From Undaria pinnatifida (lineage: Eukaryota > Sar > Phaeophyceae > Laminariales > Alariaceae), in NCBI GenBank assembly GCA_012845835.1, contig JABAKD010000027.1, positions 15,472,073 to 15,536,072 on the forward strand: a stretch of 64,000 nucleotides of DNA, given 5' to 3'. Below the pieces are notes generated by a model that did not search any database, was not told the DNA's origin, and saw only the letters and a list, made by a program, of their open reading frames with translations. Position numbers and translations under genes: made by a program. Of this stretch, positions 38,306 to 51,449 are shown piece by piece. The stretch's first letter is position 1, and every line of letters begins with the position of its first letter.

Positions 38306-41300
38306 GTAAGCAAGCGCTTTTGTTGTTGTGAGTTTTTTTTTCTTCACGGCTAGTTGTTAGCCGGGTGGAGAAGTTAAAATACTTGACTTATTTATTCGTC
38401 TTTATAGAAGTGTGGTGAGCTTAAGCTTTAAACATTCCTCGTCCGCCGGAGGATTAGATCACAGAGAAAATCAAGAAAAAATGGTGTATGAAAGGAGACC
38501 ACACGCCGGGCTACAAAATCAAATTCGAAGACGCAGAACTCTGCAAATTGCCGCACGCAGCTAACTGTAATGCCTAGCCAACTAAAAACTAGTCGGTAAC
38601 TTACTATTAGCATAGTCAGCCAACTCACAGCCTTAACAATGGTTGTTACTGTGTTTCTTTTTTTGGGGGGGGGATCGGTGGGTCGGTCTGGCGGTCGGTC
38701 GGTCGGAGGAGAGCGTGACTAAACCGTCGCTAGCGCTATTTATTATGCGTCTCGGCGCTTTTTTCAGGGGCGCAAGCGGCGTGTAGCGTGACGGTTTATT
38801 TAGTTCAACACGTCGATGTTGACGCGACGCGTTTTTTGTACATTGTGTTTTCGTTTTCGTGACGAACGCGGATGCCAACAAGACGACTAAAAGGCGGCAG
38901 ATGGTTGCCTTTATGTCGTTTTTTCGGCGAGTGTAGATCTATACCTACCGCAAGATTCGCTATTTGCTGCAATGCAGCGCCAACGATATACGTTGGCGCG
39001 CTGTTCCCCCGTGCACTGCTTTATTAGGTACGTTGGACGGCCGTTCGAGGAGTTACTACTTTATCGCCAACAAGAAGAATGAACGGTATTGTGTTGCGAT
39101 GGTTGCATGTGAGAGGGAAAGCAAAGCACCGATTGATCTGTCGATGCATAGTCTATAAGTTACGGTAGAGTACTGTACTACCAGATACCTGGTACATTGA
39201 ATATCCATTGTAGCGGCGTCTGTCACTAACCTCGACTAGACACGGCGCGCTTCCCGCAACCTCGTACTTGTTGCTGTATTAATTAGTAGGCCGTTTGCGT
39301 TCGACGTGAGAAAAAAGGGTACAATGGCTTTCAAATCAAACGTCGTCTCCGTGCGTGTCTGTTGCCGTGCATACTGTCAATGTCCAATCGATTTCGCCGC
39401 CTCGAATTCAATCGATGCGCGTGCAAGTGCCACAGACTGTCGCCTTGCGATATACCATGGTAGTTGGTCACCATTAAAGGGTCTGGCTGCTTTCTTCGCC
39501 TTGGTCTGTGTTATGCTAAACAGCAACGGCGGCAACGAGAGCACGCACCCTCTCGGCGCGGACAGAGGCCTAGGTGAGACGGCATCCCACACCCGTGTCC
39601 TATAACTCGTCGTACTGCACGTCCCCTACAAGCAATATACCTCGTTGGAACACAGGAGGACTCCAAAGTTGTATGAACATAGCATAACTACATGACGAGT
39701 TGTATGCCACTCTCGACGTATTGTGTTTTGTGTTTGACGACGGGTTGTCACTGGTTTTGTTCGGCTAATGCAATACCCAGAGTAAAAGGGAAGGCGGAAA
39801 TACACGGCAAGCGGATGGCTTCTGCTTATCTTTTCCCAAAATAATCGGATCGGATCGGAACGATGATCGAATGCATTTAGTGGAATCTTCTGTTATTGTT
39901 CATACTAATACCTATCAATTGACCTCGGCGCTAGTCGGCTGGATCAAGTGTCGACGCGAGCGTTCCACAGCTGCCTCGATAGACGCAACTTAGTTTATAA
40001 CATCTCGACCACAACGTTAATCGGCTCAAGTGTCTGTGTGAGCTCACCATATCGAAAAGCAAAGCTTAGCAAACAGCAGCGTGTGATGGCTATTACCCCG
40101 CGCAAAGTCTAAAAAATGCCTCCAGTAGACGATGGGATTGTTGGCCGGGGTGCACATCCGTGTTTTATCGAAGCCCGTGATGGGGTGAGATATGTAGAGA
40201 TATCTCCTCAAGTAAAAAACCCTCGCGTACTTCAAGTGCGTTCCTTCCTTAGCACGAGTCAATACTGAAACCAGGTAATATTTTCAACTTTAAGCTATTA
40301 ATAGAAGCTCAAGCAAAACCAAGAAAAAAGAAAAATTCAATGTCAGACCCACGAATCAGGAATCACTAAATATTAACACATAGGGGAAAGAAAACAATGC
40401 CCTTAATTGGCACTGTACTACAGTCAGTGGCAAATAACCAAGAATCGGGATGTTATTTGTAGGTTGAAGGCCCGATCAAAACCAACAATCGCGAATCATG
40501 AATCAAGAATCGTTGTGAGTCAATAATCTTCATTTCTACTTGGTGCTTTTCCCATCAGTTATCTTCGCACTTATTCTTGAAATGATATTTGACCAAAAAT
40601 CGTGAGCACTGCATCAAGACAATCCTCGTGTTTACACTAAAACCTCAGTCAAAACCAAGTATCAACCAACACGAATCAACAACCACGAAAAAATTGATCA
40701 ACAATAATGAATCAACGATCTTCAATCACGCATCAATCTTCCATGAATCAAGACAGGTTCTCCTTTTTAGGCTGTAAAAGCTCAATCAAAACCAAGGATC
40801 ATGATAAAAAAAAACTTGAATCAAGCATCATGAATAATCATTCAAAGCAAACAATCATTAACCAAGGATCAACGAACGTCAACAATGAATCAAGACGACC
40901 CTCCTTCTAGGACAAATGCAGCCCGGCCCCCGAGAGCCCCCTTAAGCGGCAGGAGAAGATCGTGCAGCAGCAAGCGGGCATCCTCCGTTCTCTCCGCCGC
41001 GAATCGATAGACGAGCCCTCGACACCACGTGCCACACCCACCATGCAAAGGGCTGACTGAAAAAATAGTCCTCCCCTTATCCCCGCCTCGAGCAGACGCC
41101 TGGACAAAACGAAAGTGAGCGCCGAAATGTTGCAGGTGTTCTGTTAGAAGTAGGAATGGTGCTCCGGCTCGAATGGAGCTCTTGGTCAATGGTCAAATGA
41201 CTAAGGCAAGCAATAAATGACTACCACCCCCCCCCCACCCAACACCCCTTCGAGCAGAGACGCCTGCTGGCAAGCATCGGGCCAGGAAGCACGTTCACGT

Positions 41301-41370
41301 ACAGCAAATGTTGACAAACAAATCATACGACGACTCCTTGATGGGGGTTGGTTACAACTATTGAATGATC
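38306..41370. other. Intergenic block, no gene recognised
   Basis: It holds a hAT-like fragment ending near 38634 (ccaactcacagcct), a 9-bp hairpin at 38970-38992 (gccaacg-atata-cgttggc core) and a degenerate aatcaa-rich stretch at about 40330-40900. Short ORFs (for example 39306-39605) have no family features. Confidence 0.5.
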
Positions 41371-41622
41371 CACACCTCAAACAGATCATGATCTAGATCA
41401 TCTAGATCATCTAGATCATCTACAATAGTACATTCCGCATCTGCCGTTATGAGATGTTGCGCCGGATCTGGATACGAATATATAGTACAGATCCAAAGGT
41501 GGAATGTGTGCTAGATCCTACAGATCGTACGGCTCCTATCGGGTAACATGATCTAGACCATACAGATCTTCCCTAAAGTATCTAGATGATCAAGTAGAGA
41601 TCGGTGATCCGTCGGAGGTGTG
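41371..41622 (+). mobile_element. GATCTA-rich inverted-repeat element, copy C
   Basis: The termini cacacctcaaacagatcat and, inverted, cacacctccgacggatcac are clear. gaatgatc and aagtgatc flank it (6/8). Interior gatctagatcat repeats, ggatctgg and gtgtgctagatcct are shared with the other copies. Confidence 0.75.
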
Positions 41623-42004
41623 AAGTGATCCCATCATTACACCGAAGCAACTTACTCAAGGGGCGGAAAAAACAAGGTGATGGGGTGAAAATAATCATTG
41701 ATTTGGAAGTGATGCTGTATATTTCGCCATATCGTAGTGAAAGAAAATAAACGCTGATTTTGCTCTTGTCTGCAATCCTTGGTACTTCAGTTTCGACGCG
41801 TGCTACGATAGAGGCATTGATATATGATTAATGTGTACCGATTTTTGGCGAAAAACATTTTCTGAATGACGGGACTCCTTAACCCATTAATAACATCGTC
41901 GGAATTTTTTTACATTCTTGTTTTATCAACATGGCTGTTTCGTATTGCTAGGCCACGGGTCTGTTCATCGGGCTATACTTTCAGCTTGCTCAAGACCAGT
42001 TTTT

Positions 42005-42215
42005 GCCTTGCAGGGGTAGTGTATTTTAGTATGGGGTAGTATAGGGTATACTATAGTGTATTTTAAGGTATACTATAAAGAATACTATAGGGTATTATAG
42101 GGTATATTATAGGGTATATCATAGGGTATTACAGGGTATTATAAGGTATCCTATAGGGTATACTATAGGGCATACTATAGGGCATTATAGGGTATACTAG
42201 GGTATACTGTAGAGC
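42005..42215 (+). repeat. TATAGGGTAT satellite
   Basis: About 17 degenerate units of 10-12 nt (tatagggtatac). Confidence 0.95.
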
Positions 42216-42543
42216 ACTTCAAGTGAGGGGCCTCAGAAGGCGAATAAAAATATAATGTAACAATTATCATGTCACTGGCCCCTACCGTAGCGAGTGCCTT
42301 TTCTTTTCTTTTTCGTCGGGTCCATGTTGAGTGTTGAGTGCTCCGCAAGACCGGAGAAGCCAATGCCGGTAGGCCCTGCGAATTGGCTGGGCTTCACGGC
42401 TAGTTGGCTGGCATCCTTATCAGGCGTCAACCAAAAGTCTCGACGGCCAAAATTTTAGTGTCAAACCTTTTCTTGTGCGTCCGGAAAAATAAAATAAAAT
42501 GAAAAAAAACGCATAATGAAAACATTGTCTTTAAGGGTATCTA

Positions 42544-43209
42544 CTAATACAAGCGCAACGAAAACTCTTCAACCAAGACAAGTAAAAAGCAAGAAGTACT
42601 CGTAAGTACCTTGTACCAAGCATGCAGCAGTGTTTTCATCACCTTTTCGGAGCTCGGTGCTCTTGCACCTTCCCCTGCCACCCCCACGCCACCGCGCGCA
42701 CGCCGCTTCGGCTCTAAGCCAGGGGGGAAGCGCGATCGTTTCCCGGCCTCGACTTGCAGCACCGTCGACACCAGCCCTTCCACCCGAGGCCCGAGCAGGA
42801 TCACAATACCGACAACCTGAACAAGATGCCACAAAAAAAAAAATAACACGAGGGTCGAAGGAATGAAGAAAGGAACACGAGGAAAAGCGGAGACAGCCTC
42901 GATGTGGTTACTAACACGCACGAGCGAGCGAACAAAACAATACCATGGTACTACAATCAGTACAACCGTCAGTAAGCCCAGGGCCAAACCCCAGTGGGAT
43001 TTATACGCCTTGGTAACAAGCTTCGACACGACCGACAGGCCGGCCGACCGACCGACCGACCGATCTACAAATCGACCAACCCACCGACACGCGGACAGAC
43101 CGAGAGACAAACACACACAACGGCCGACATATCTCACGTTCATACCCAGCATTCTCTCTCGAATGGAGAGGCCCGGCAGCTCTTCCAACACCAGCGAGTC
43201 CAGAACCAA
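42544..43209 (-). other. Unassigned ORF with hydrophobic segments
   Basis: The 221-codon minus frame has two strongly hydrophobic stretches (GLALGLLTVVLIVVPWY and TLVLFFFLWHLVQVVGIVIL). Its first third is a translated gacc simple repeat (VGRSVGR-like), and the initiator is non-ATG. It could be part of a membrane-protein gene; I recognise no family. Confidence 0.3.
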
Positions 43210-43299
43210 CGCTTCCCAGCCAAGCCCTTGTTGTCCGTCGGGTGTGAGGCCCGTAGGCGACGCCGCCTTCTGTCCAAAGATAATGTTGAATGTTTTTCA

Positions 43300-44010
43300 C
43301 GCGTCAAACAGATCACGATCTACTATAGATCGCCTAGATGCTGAGTTTGTTGTGCAAGAGCCGTATCATACAGGTCCCACATGTGCGCAACAGCCGTGAG
43401 ATGCAGATCGCATCCTAGGTTATCTAGATCCTGCGCTTGCGCAATGATATGTTACGCAAGAGCTGTACCACACAGATCTCAATTTTTTCACACATCCAAC
43501 ACATCACGATATACACGATACTCAGCAGATCCTGTACATGTTTGGCGGTTGTGATACGTTGTGCAAGAACAGTATCATACATATCCAACATTCTTCAATA
43601 AACTGTTATTTTTCCCCACCAGCCGGAGGATTGAGAAAAAAAACTAACACATCACGGTCTAGATCGTCCAGATTCTACTTTTTCGGCAATGAGATGTTGC
43701 ACAAGAACCGTAACACATGGATCCCTGTTTTATGTCACATATCGAACAGATCACAATCCACGTAATCTAGAGCATCTAGATGCTATTTGTTTGCGGTTGC
43801 TAGAGCCGTCTCACACAGATCCCACTTTTTTTAGCACATCCAACAGATCAAGATCTAGACCCTCTAGATCCTATGTTTGCGGTTACGATATGTTGCGCAA
43901 GAGTCGTATCACGTAAGTCCCATCCGGCAACACATGTGCGCAAGAGCCGTGTCAAAACAGATCCCATCTGGCAAAATATGTGCTCAAGCGCAGTGCATAC
44001 AGATCGCACC
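43300..44010 (+). repeat. Tandem cluster of GATCTA-element ends
   Basis: Five or six units of aacagatcacgatctag, tagatgcta-like, ttgcgcaagagccgta and cagatccca recur every 100-150 nt. They match the left end of the GATCTA elements, so this is a head-only amplification. Confidence 0.75.
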
Positions 44011-44329
44011 CGGTCTACCTCACCTGCACCATGACTTCGTTGCGCGACTCGAGACGGGAAAAAGCCCACCCCTCGCCTCTTGACATGCGGCCGCTTGTGA
44101 GCCAGTCGACAAGGACCAAGCTTGAACCCCGGTCGAGCAAGAACCGCTGGTGCTGTTTGATGGTGGGTTGGTGGGGTGTTGATGGTAAGACAGGGAGTTG
44201 TCTGGACTAGTTAGTTGTCTTCACAGTTAGATGCTAATTTGGTGACGGAGCAAAAACCAACTAACTGGCGGCCGTCTTCATGAACAAACTCCACAAGTCG
44301 AGCCACAAAACGCGCTACGTCGCAGTCAG

Positions 44330-44437
44330 ATTCTAAGAAACCGGATGCCGCAAATTACCGCTCGCAAGTAACTGAAAGTACCCAGCCAACTAAGAAGGAG
44401 GCTGTGACTTTAAGTCAGCCAACTTGCAGCCCTAGGT
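44330..44437 (-). mobile_element. hAT-like fragment
   Basis: Minus-strand relative of 35285 and 38490-38634: gccgcaaattaccgctcgca, cccagccaactaa, gtcagccaacttgcagccct. Only one terminus is visible. Confidence 0.5.
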
Positions 44438-44617
44438 CGCGGGGTGTTGGTGGGGTGGTGGGACGAGGGGGTGATGACGACGACGGAAAAGCTGGCCGCA
44501 ATGATACAGCAGCGAGACACAGAATGGCGGATGCCGCACGTGAGCGTACCGTGGGCATGTCTCACGCGAGACGTAACAATAGTTCGAATAGCACTGCGAC
44601 ATGTTTTGTAATATCGT

Positions 44618-44735
44618 TGCGTTTATTTTCCAATTCAACTCGTACCTGATATGCAAGAGGCTTTACCCTCAGCGACCTTCTGGACAAGCTATGGTCACAG
44701 GTGCCTTCCCTTCTCCCCCCCCGGCACATACATGC
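44618..44735 (-). mobile_element. SINE-like family 1, 3' fragment
   Basis: ttaccctcagcgaccttctg and gacaagctatggtcacaggt match the other copies; only the 3' half is present. Confidence 0.75.
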
Positions 44736-45039
44736 CTACTCACGCGAAAAGGCCTGAAGGACATGCGGAAAAAATAGCAACCGAACGGACAAGCGACCAC
44801 CTGCATTCCCACAAGGCGATGCCATTTCTTACAAAATTAAAAGCTGTATCTATACAAACGACGCAATGTGTTTTTCTTACTTGAATAGCAGAAAATCTAA
44901 GCTCAACAGTTCCACATCCTAAATTGATTTTCATATAATCCCAAAGGGTAGTTTACCCCCCAAACCTGGAGTACAAAAGTGTTGAAAAGCTGAAACATAC
45001 CTGGGAGCATCTTATTCAGCAAGAAGGATACGGTATGGG

Positions 45040-45432
45040 CGGTACCCCCCATTTACACTCCCGGGTCAGAGCCAAAAAAGGGTATAGTACTAGAGGTGTA
45101 CCCTTTTTTGGCTCTTTTTATACCCTTTTTTGGCTTTGACCGGGGAGTGAAAATTGGAGGTACCCCCCTACCGTAGCCTTGATCCAAAGAGGTATACCCT
45201 TTTTTGGCTTTGACCCGGTAGTGAAAATTGGGGGTACCCCCCTACCGTAGCCTTGATCCAGGAGGTACACCTTTTTTGGCTTTGACCCGGTAGTGAAAAT
45301 TGGGGGTACCCCCCTACGGTAGCCTTGATCTAGAGGTATATACCCTTTTTTGGCTTTTTTTATACCCTTTTTTGGCTTTGACCCGGTAGTGAAAATTGGG
45401 GGTACCCTCCTACCGTAGCCTTGATCATGGGT
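45040..45432 (-). repeat. Tandem array of about 85 bp with open frame
   Basis: Four to five units of ccgtagccttgatc, agaggtatacccttttttgg, ctttgacccggtagtgaaaa and ttgggggtacccccc. The minus strand stays open across three units (45118-45465) and repeats GVPPIFTTGSKPKK. The initiator is a non-ATG codon and no family is known. Confidence 0.85.
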
Positions 45433-45998
45433 TTCACATATAGGGCCGTCGTTTTTAGCGACCATCTCCCCCTATAGTATCCTTGGACTTGCGATTTCGA
45501 CACTTAACTATTTTCGAAAGAAAAAGAGGGATATCCTACAGCGCGTACAGCAGGGCGATTCGAAATACGATGCACCCCTCCCACCTGTGTAAAACTGGAA
45601 TCCTTGAAGCAGGTCACGGGATCGGGGACAACCGCCAGCAGCCCCCCCGCGGACACTCGAGAGAGAAGCGACTGCGAGGCGCGGTGAGCGTGCTCGTGCC
45701 CGTGCTCGTGCTCCTGTGATCCAGCATTTTGGAGTCGTACTGTGCGTTTGTACACCTGCGTCGCAACAGACACGGGGCATGCTACCCGTGAAAATTGGTT
45801 AACATCACCGCATGTATATATTACAAGGCTTTCCTTCGGATTTGTCATAGCCAGGGCAACGCAAGAAGCAAGGGATGATTAAACACGGCAGCAGCAGAGG
45901 GAGAAGGCCATTTTTTAGTATCGCCTAGGGGATTTTCATTGGTTTGTGTCGCTGATTTCGTCGGTACGTGGTGCCTGGTACACAACTCGAGGCAGCAG

Positions 45999-46002
<4 letters not shown>

Positions 46003-46035
<33 letters not shown>

Positions 46036-46040
46036 GACAG
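46003..46040 (+). repeat. CAG/CAACAG microsatellite
   Basis: cag and aacagc units. ORFs over it give polyserine or polyleucine artefacts. Confidence 0.95.
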
Positions 46041-47024
46041 AGCGCAACATAATCGTATCATAGATGGCACTACTGTTTCGAGGGGTGCACACAGAACAGA
46101 AGTGAGACTCGAAGACCAAACGCAAATGAAAACGGTTAAAATCCTTGCGACAAGAAAAGAGGCGGACACGAATCATATCATATCAAAGATTTATCTACTG
46201 CAATCTCGATGCCTTCGGAGGCCACCCTTGGCAATTCTCTGGCCTCTCAGACAATTTTCAGCTCTTGATTGCCGGCGGGGAACTTATTTTTTCAAGATCG
46301 ATCTGTGGACAGCTCTTTTTTTTTCCTTTTTTCCTTTTTCGTTGTTGCTCCACCCTCGGACATAGCTACATATCTAACCCAAAGTATAATACCTGGTACT
46401 ACGTAAGCATTTTTCGCACGACAGAGGTAGAAAGCCAGAAACAATAAATTTGGATGTCGGCCCTAAGTGCCTTTGACACTCAGACCGGTGACGGGCCGCC
46501 GAATAGACGTCGTACTAACTGTATACTGAATTACCATGGAATATCTGTGCGCCTGGCGCGAACAAAACAGCCGGCTCTTTGCTGACGCTTGAACCATATG
46601 TTCCACCCTGCTGCTGCTGTGTGTGTTGTTATTGAACTGCTTTTTCAGTATCATACATACGTTTCTCCGTCGGTAAGACCTGGGAGTAGTATGAAAGGCA
46701 AGAGAGGGGAGGGCATGGCGGCGGAGCTTTTGTCATTTGCCAGTCTCACCAGTTTGCACCTACACCCAGCCATGGATACTCTGTCCGCTTCACAAAAGTT
46801 TGCTCAATTTTTGGTTGCCGAGAGCGGTCGTAGCGGGTGGCGAATGCCGCCCGCGGAGCGAAGAGCTTCGTACGACGTACGCTACGGTAAAACACACAAT
46901 GCGCTGAAGTACCACGCAGCTTGCAAACGTGTGTATAGACCGCTCAAATATTCGAACTCACGGCTGACGTATTCGAAACATTTTTTTTTTTTTTAACAAT
47001 TACTGGTACAATACGTACCGTCGG

Positions 47025-47500
47025 CATCTCTGAGCGGCCTGGGGGAGGGGGGAGAAGGGGGCGCGTTCTGCCCAAGAGACCGAATTCTGGGGCTGGCCAT
47101 CATCGTCTTGACGTTTGTGGGCCTTCCAATGGCCGTCACATGTTAGTGTAAGGCCACCATGACTTCTTCGCCTTGTTGCGTTCTCCCGCCAGTGCCATTG
47201 ATGCACTTGATACCCTCTATGAGCCCAATGCCGTCTTTAGTCGGTTCCTAGGGTCTGCTAGTATGGTGTTTTTTCCCTTCCTTTCCCTGCTTCCTCTTTC
47301 TGTTTTTTGTTTTCTTATTTTGTTTTCCTTTTCTTTCGATTTCTTTTATTTTCTTTCTTTTATTTTCTTTCTTTTATTTTCTTTCTCTTCTTTTCTTTGT
47401 TTTTTCCAATTGACTTGAGTCTGACGTGCGTATGCGTAGTGATAGATACTACGTGTAATATATACGTGGTAGTATTTTCTGGGTGGCAAGCGGTGTAGTC
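47025..47500 (+). repeat. Dispersed repeat family G, copy 1
   Basis: The order is gtcggcatctctga, G-rich tract, gcccaagaga, cgtcttgacgtttgtgggcc, cttcttcgccttgttgcgtt, gccattgatgcacttgata, ttcctagggtctgctagtat, then T-rich. The same order is found at 59100-60060 and, inverted, at 61079-61445. Confidence 0.85.
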
Positions 47501-47744
47501 GGTTTTTTCAGGCGCGAGTAGTGAGACGCATGTACCAGTATGAACCTGGCACATCGTAGGCTGGCTCCCGATTTCACTTTTTTATTTTTTCCTGGCGGAG
47601 GCATGAATTGCATCAGCTGTGATATATGCGTGTACGAACCACTTTTGGTTTGTTTGTGTTTTTCCCTCGGGTATTCTTCCACATTCTTCCAATCCAGAGT
47701 GACTGGAGCCTGTCCTGTGACCACGGACTTGATTACGCGAGTTA

Positions 47745-47929
47745 ATGTGAAAACAACAAGAACAAGATCAAGAACAACAAGAACAAGAACAAGAACAAGA
47801 ACAAGAGCAAGAAAAAGAACAAGAACGAGAACAATAACAATAACAAGAACAAGAACAAGAACACCAACGGCAACGGCAACGGCAACGACAACGACAACGA
47901 CAACAACCACAACAACAACAACCACAACC

Positions 47930-48001
<72 letters not shown>

Positions 48002-48002
48002 T
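47745..48002 (+). repeat. AAC trinucleotide satellite
   Basis: aacaag, then aacggc, then pure aac units. Several long ORFs cover it only because the repeat has no stops. Confidence 0.95.
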
Positions 48003-48049
48003 ACATACCTACGCAAAGTCCAACAAATCAAACACTAAGAAGAGGGAGG

Positions 48050-48362
48050 CGGCAGTTTTATGTGTTGCTTATCATCATGCTCTTACTCTCCAACTCAACT
48101 CGTGAGAGTTTTTGCCCTCAGCGACCTTCTAGACAAGGTCATAGTCACGGGTATTTTCCTTCTCCCCCCCTGCTACATACTTGCCTTCATTTTCATGGCG
48201 CACGGGGTTCGGCATTCCCAATTTTCAACTTTCTATGCTCGTCGTTTTCACTGAATTTTGCTAACTCACGCTTTCGCGCTTTCCGCACGTCATTTTTTCC
48301 GCAAGAAAAAGTCCCCACGAGCACGAGCATGCACTCGGTGAGACTGGAACCCACACCTTGAC
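48050..48362 (-). mobile_element. SINE-like family 1, full-length copy
   Basis: On the minus strand it begins with a box B-like ggttccagtctc, then accgagtgcatgctcgtgct, cgcgaaagcgtgagttagc, a ttgtctagaaggtcgctgag core, and a tail ending in gatgataag. No transcript-level evidence is available. Confidence 0.8.
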
Positions 48363-48369
48363 GCTAGTA

Positions 48370-50420
48370 GAAACGGTATTCATGTACTACTACTATGTTA
48401 CTACTCCGTTAGGGACGGCGATTACAGTTTACGGTAGACAACCTCAAAGCAGTAGTTACTGCCATCAGCAGCAGAGCAGGACAGCATACAAACCGCAAAG
48501 CAGCCAAGAGTAACTGTTGCCGATACACAACGGCAGCACAGCAGCATCAGGAATGGGCAGTAACACGAGGAGTGCAGTGTAAAAGAGTGTTGAAAAAAAC
48601 AAAAAAAAACGCAAGGAAAGTAACAACTCATTCGGGGAACCACAAACGTTCGTTAAACACAATAAAACTGTTGTTTATACGGGTAAAACACACCTGTGGG
48701 ACGAAACACCACGACAAGTCACAAGAACCGAAAGACACAGCAGTGGCAGGTAGCGCGGCAGTTACAGCTACACACAGCGCACACGCTTGACAGCAGCAGA
48801 GCAGCACCGGCAGCACCAGCAGCCGGCACATGTGAGCAGGAGTTTCACCCCGTATGCAGGTCGTCGGTTCTCGAAAGCTTCTTGTTGTGCTGTCTGGTTC
48901 TCCATGTTCCCCCCGGTAGCAAGCCGTATCTACGCTTGCGGCCACAGTTGTCAAGTCCATCAAGTCACGTTTGTTACTGTTGTGACAAAACGCGGGATAG
49001 TAGTGATGATTACCATAACCCACCGGATTCACACCTTGGCCAAATTTATGCATTTGCGATGCATGTCTCTGTTTTGTAGTGTGTGGCCACAGAGCTTGTC
49101 TCTCCATAGGAGGAGGCATCGGCACGGACACTGGGTGTGCAGTGTGCAGGATTGCGATGGGTGCAAATGACATTTCAACTGTGCCCCATGGTCGGTCGGA
49201 TATAGTACGTACGTTTGATGTCACAGCTTGTCAGTAAAAGACAACACACACAGCAGTGGCAGATGGCAGCAAGAAACAGCAGCAAAAAAGCAGAACAGCG
49301 GTTACTGATACAGGCGAGCAACAGCGGAGCAGAGCAGCACCACCAGCACCAGCACTAATATAGAGCAACGGTATCAGCACCAACACCTGCACGCACAGCA
49401 GGGCGCGACCTTCCCTGTCGTTCTTGTCAGTATTGATAAGTAGCTTGTTGTGATGATGCCTTGCGTTCTTTGCACAAAGCAGTCGTCAGGTTTTAGAAGG
49501 ATGGCGTTTTGATGAGGTTACAATATACCTGGTACTTATAATAGAAACATACGTTTGTTTTACACAGCTCTCGTGTATACCTGGAAGAAAAAACATACCG
49601 GGTACCAGAATTAAGAAAAAAATGAAAACTAGAGCAAAAAAGGAAGTAGTCTACAAATGAAATGACACTGCTTGTTCTAGTTGGTCTAAAAAGTGGAAAA
49701 AACACCAGCCCGCTTGGGCTAGCCGTAGCGGCCACTCTACCCGAAAACATAGATGTGTTTATACAACGCACATGCAGCAACGAGGCAGGACAATAGATAA
49801 TACACCAATGAGGCATGCAGCAACAAGACTCGCAGCAACAAGACATACAGAAACAGGGCAACCAGCAGCGCCGCCAGCCGACGTACACGTGCACGATACA
49901 CAAAGAAGCAAAAAAGGCTGTGTCTGCTGCTGCTATACTGTGCAAAACGGAAAACTTTGAAGACTCTTGTCTTGTAAATAACGAGGCATACAGCAGCACT
50001 AACGAGGCATGCATGAAGCACGGAGGCACCACGGTGCAACAGTGAAACACACCTTCGTTGACCCCTGGGTAGTGAGAGCCGCGGTGCACTCCTCCCCAAC
50101 GGAACAAGATATCGTCACCTGGTCGCCGCAAACAGCACCTCCTCCGTAGCCAAGCGCGTACTGTATAGCATCACACGCACATTCAACGAACAGTGTTGCA
50201 CCGGGCGGTGTCGGGAACGCGATGCCATGGATACAACGGTTGTGGTATAAGTAGGGCTGTCAGTTAGCGTTTGGAGCTTCACCCACGTATTGGGGGGCCA
50301 ACTGCTGGGATTTAGTTCGGGAAAGGTTTTACAGTGGTAAAACGGGTAAGGCCGACGGGGATCAAATGCGCCCCCCATCCCCGGGTTTCCGGCTCACTCT
50401 AATATCTAGATAATTTTTCG
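48370..50420. other. Intergenic block, repeat-like, no gene
   Basis: cagcag-rich islands recur (48460-48560, 48780-48830, 49245-49400, 49765-50050). ORFs in both directions of up to 212 codons are Cys/Ser/Leu-rich, with non-ATG starts and no motifs. Confidence 0.5.
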
Positions 50421-50426
50421 GTGCAG

Positions 50427-50760
50427 TCAAGTATGCCGCATCCTTTATCAGACCCTGCATTTCGATCTTCAGTCGGTGCGTGCAAGCGAGAGCGGGTGTT
50501 ACTTTTTAGTGTTGAATCCGAAGCGGCTTGTGACGATTCTGTGCAGATTAGCCGTTCCTACTTTCTCGGCGGAGGTCTGTTTATACCTCGACTTTGTTTG
50601 GTGTTTTGCAGTGGTCGACATTGGTCGAAAGTTGGACGACACGAAATGGGCAAACGAAAGACTCGAACTGAACGTGCGCACTTCACTTGCGGACAGCTAC
50701 CGCTCCTCGAAAGCTACAGCAGCCCACGAAATTGAGGCGTCCTCCAAACGGAGCCTATGA
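50427..50760 (+). CDS. Tentative small two-exon ORF
   Basis: An exon-like segment from ATG 50433 (MPHPLSDPAFRSSV) ends at a good donor, gtgcgt at 50476. An acceptor ttttgcag at 50611 opens a phase-compatible exon that reads VDIGRKLDDTKWANERLEL, then SLADSYRSSKATAAHEIEA, and stops at 50760. The second part is helix-like. It could be the last exon of a larger gene or chance. Confidence 0.25.
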
Positions 50761-51284
50761 GGGCGTCGAGTGCACCAGACAGCAGTCGTAGGCAGCCAGA
50801 AACGAATCACGAGATGATTTCGCGAATTAAAGTTGCCAGCGAGCATCACCAAAAACGCTCAACATCGACGTTTTGGTTCATTTTGTACCCCCGAGTACGT
50901 ACTGCCATGGAAACAACACGAAGAACAATGAAACGGCTTTCATAAAGTTAACTGGGGTTCTCGCGGCTTTTATGAACCACTATTAATAGCAACTAATACC
51001 CGGAAGAATGCGGACAAAAAAATATGCTCCCGTTCGGGGTAGCGAAGAATTAGGCAAAGAAAAAAAGAGCGAAAAAGGCTAACAATGCTCTAACGTCTTG
51101 TACATTTGCACTAGTTTTTATAACACGAAAAATTGCGGATCTTGCTTTATAAAACTCCTAGCTCTAGTTCCAAGTCACTGGCATATGTTGGCGAAACGCC
51201 TACTCGCGCCTACGTGACGAAACATCCCTTAAGCATCTCCCGCGGCCTTAAGCCGCCGATTACAGTAGATCTCAGTTACTCTAT

Positions 51285-51445
51285 AGCGCCGGCATGTGCC
51301 AGTCGGAAAAACCGGCACGATAGCTGAAACCGACGCTACTCCGCAAACCGTCGTACTGGCTGATCCCATCTGTCTGTGCCAAGCGATTGCACAGGCGCTA
51401 CAGCGGGCAACCAGCACTACTCAACCGGCACTATCGGGGGACCAC
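51285..51445 (-). repeat. Dispersed repeat family W, copy 3
   Basis: Inverted relative to 62-215 and 1063-1215: it contains the complements of gcccgctgtagcgcctgtgc, cggtttcagctatcgtgcc and acggtttgcggagtagcg. Confidence 0.65.
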
Positions 51446-51449
51446 TGTA

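Noticed and set aside
47449..48361. Long ORFs in both directions at the AAC satellite
   Set aside because: Poly-Val, poly-Leu, poly-Cys and poly-Thr runs from a trinucleotide repeat; no domain outside it.
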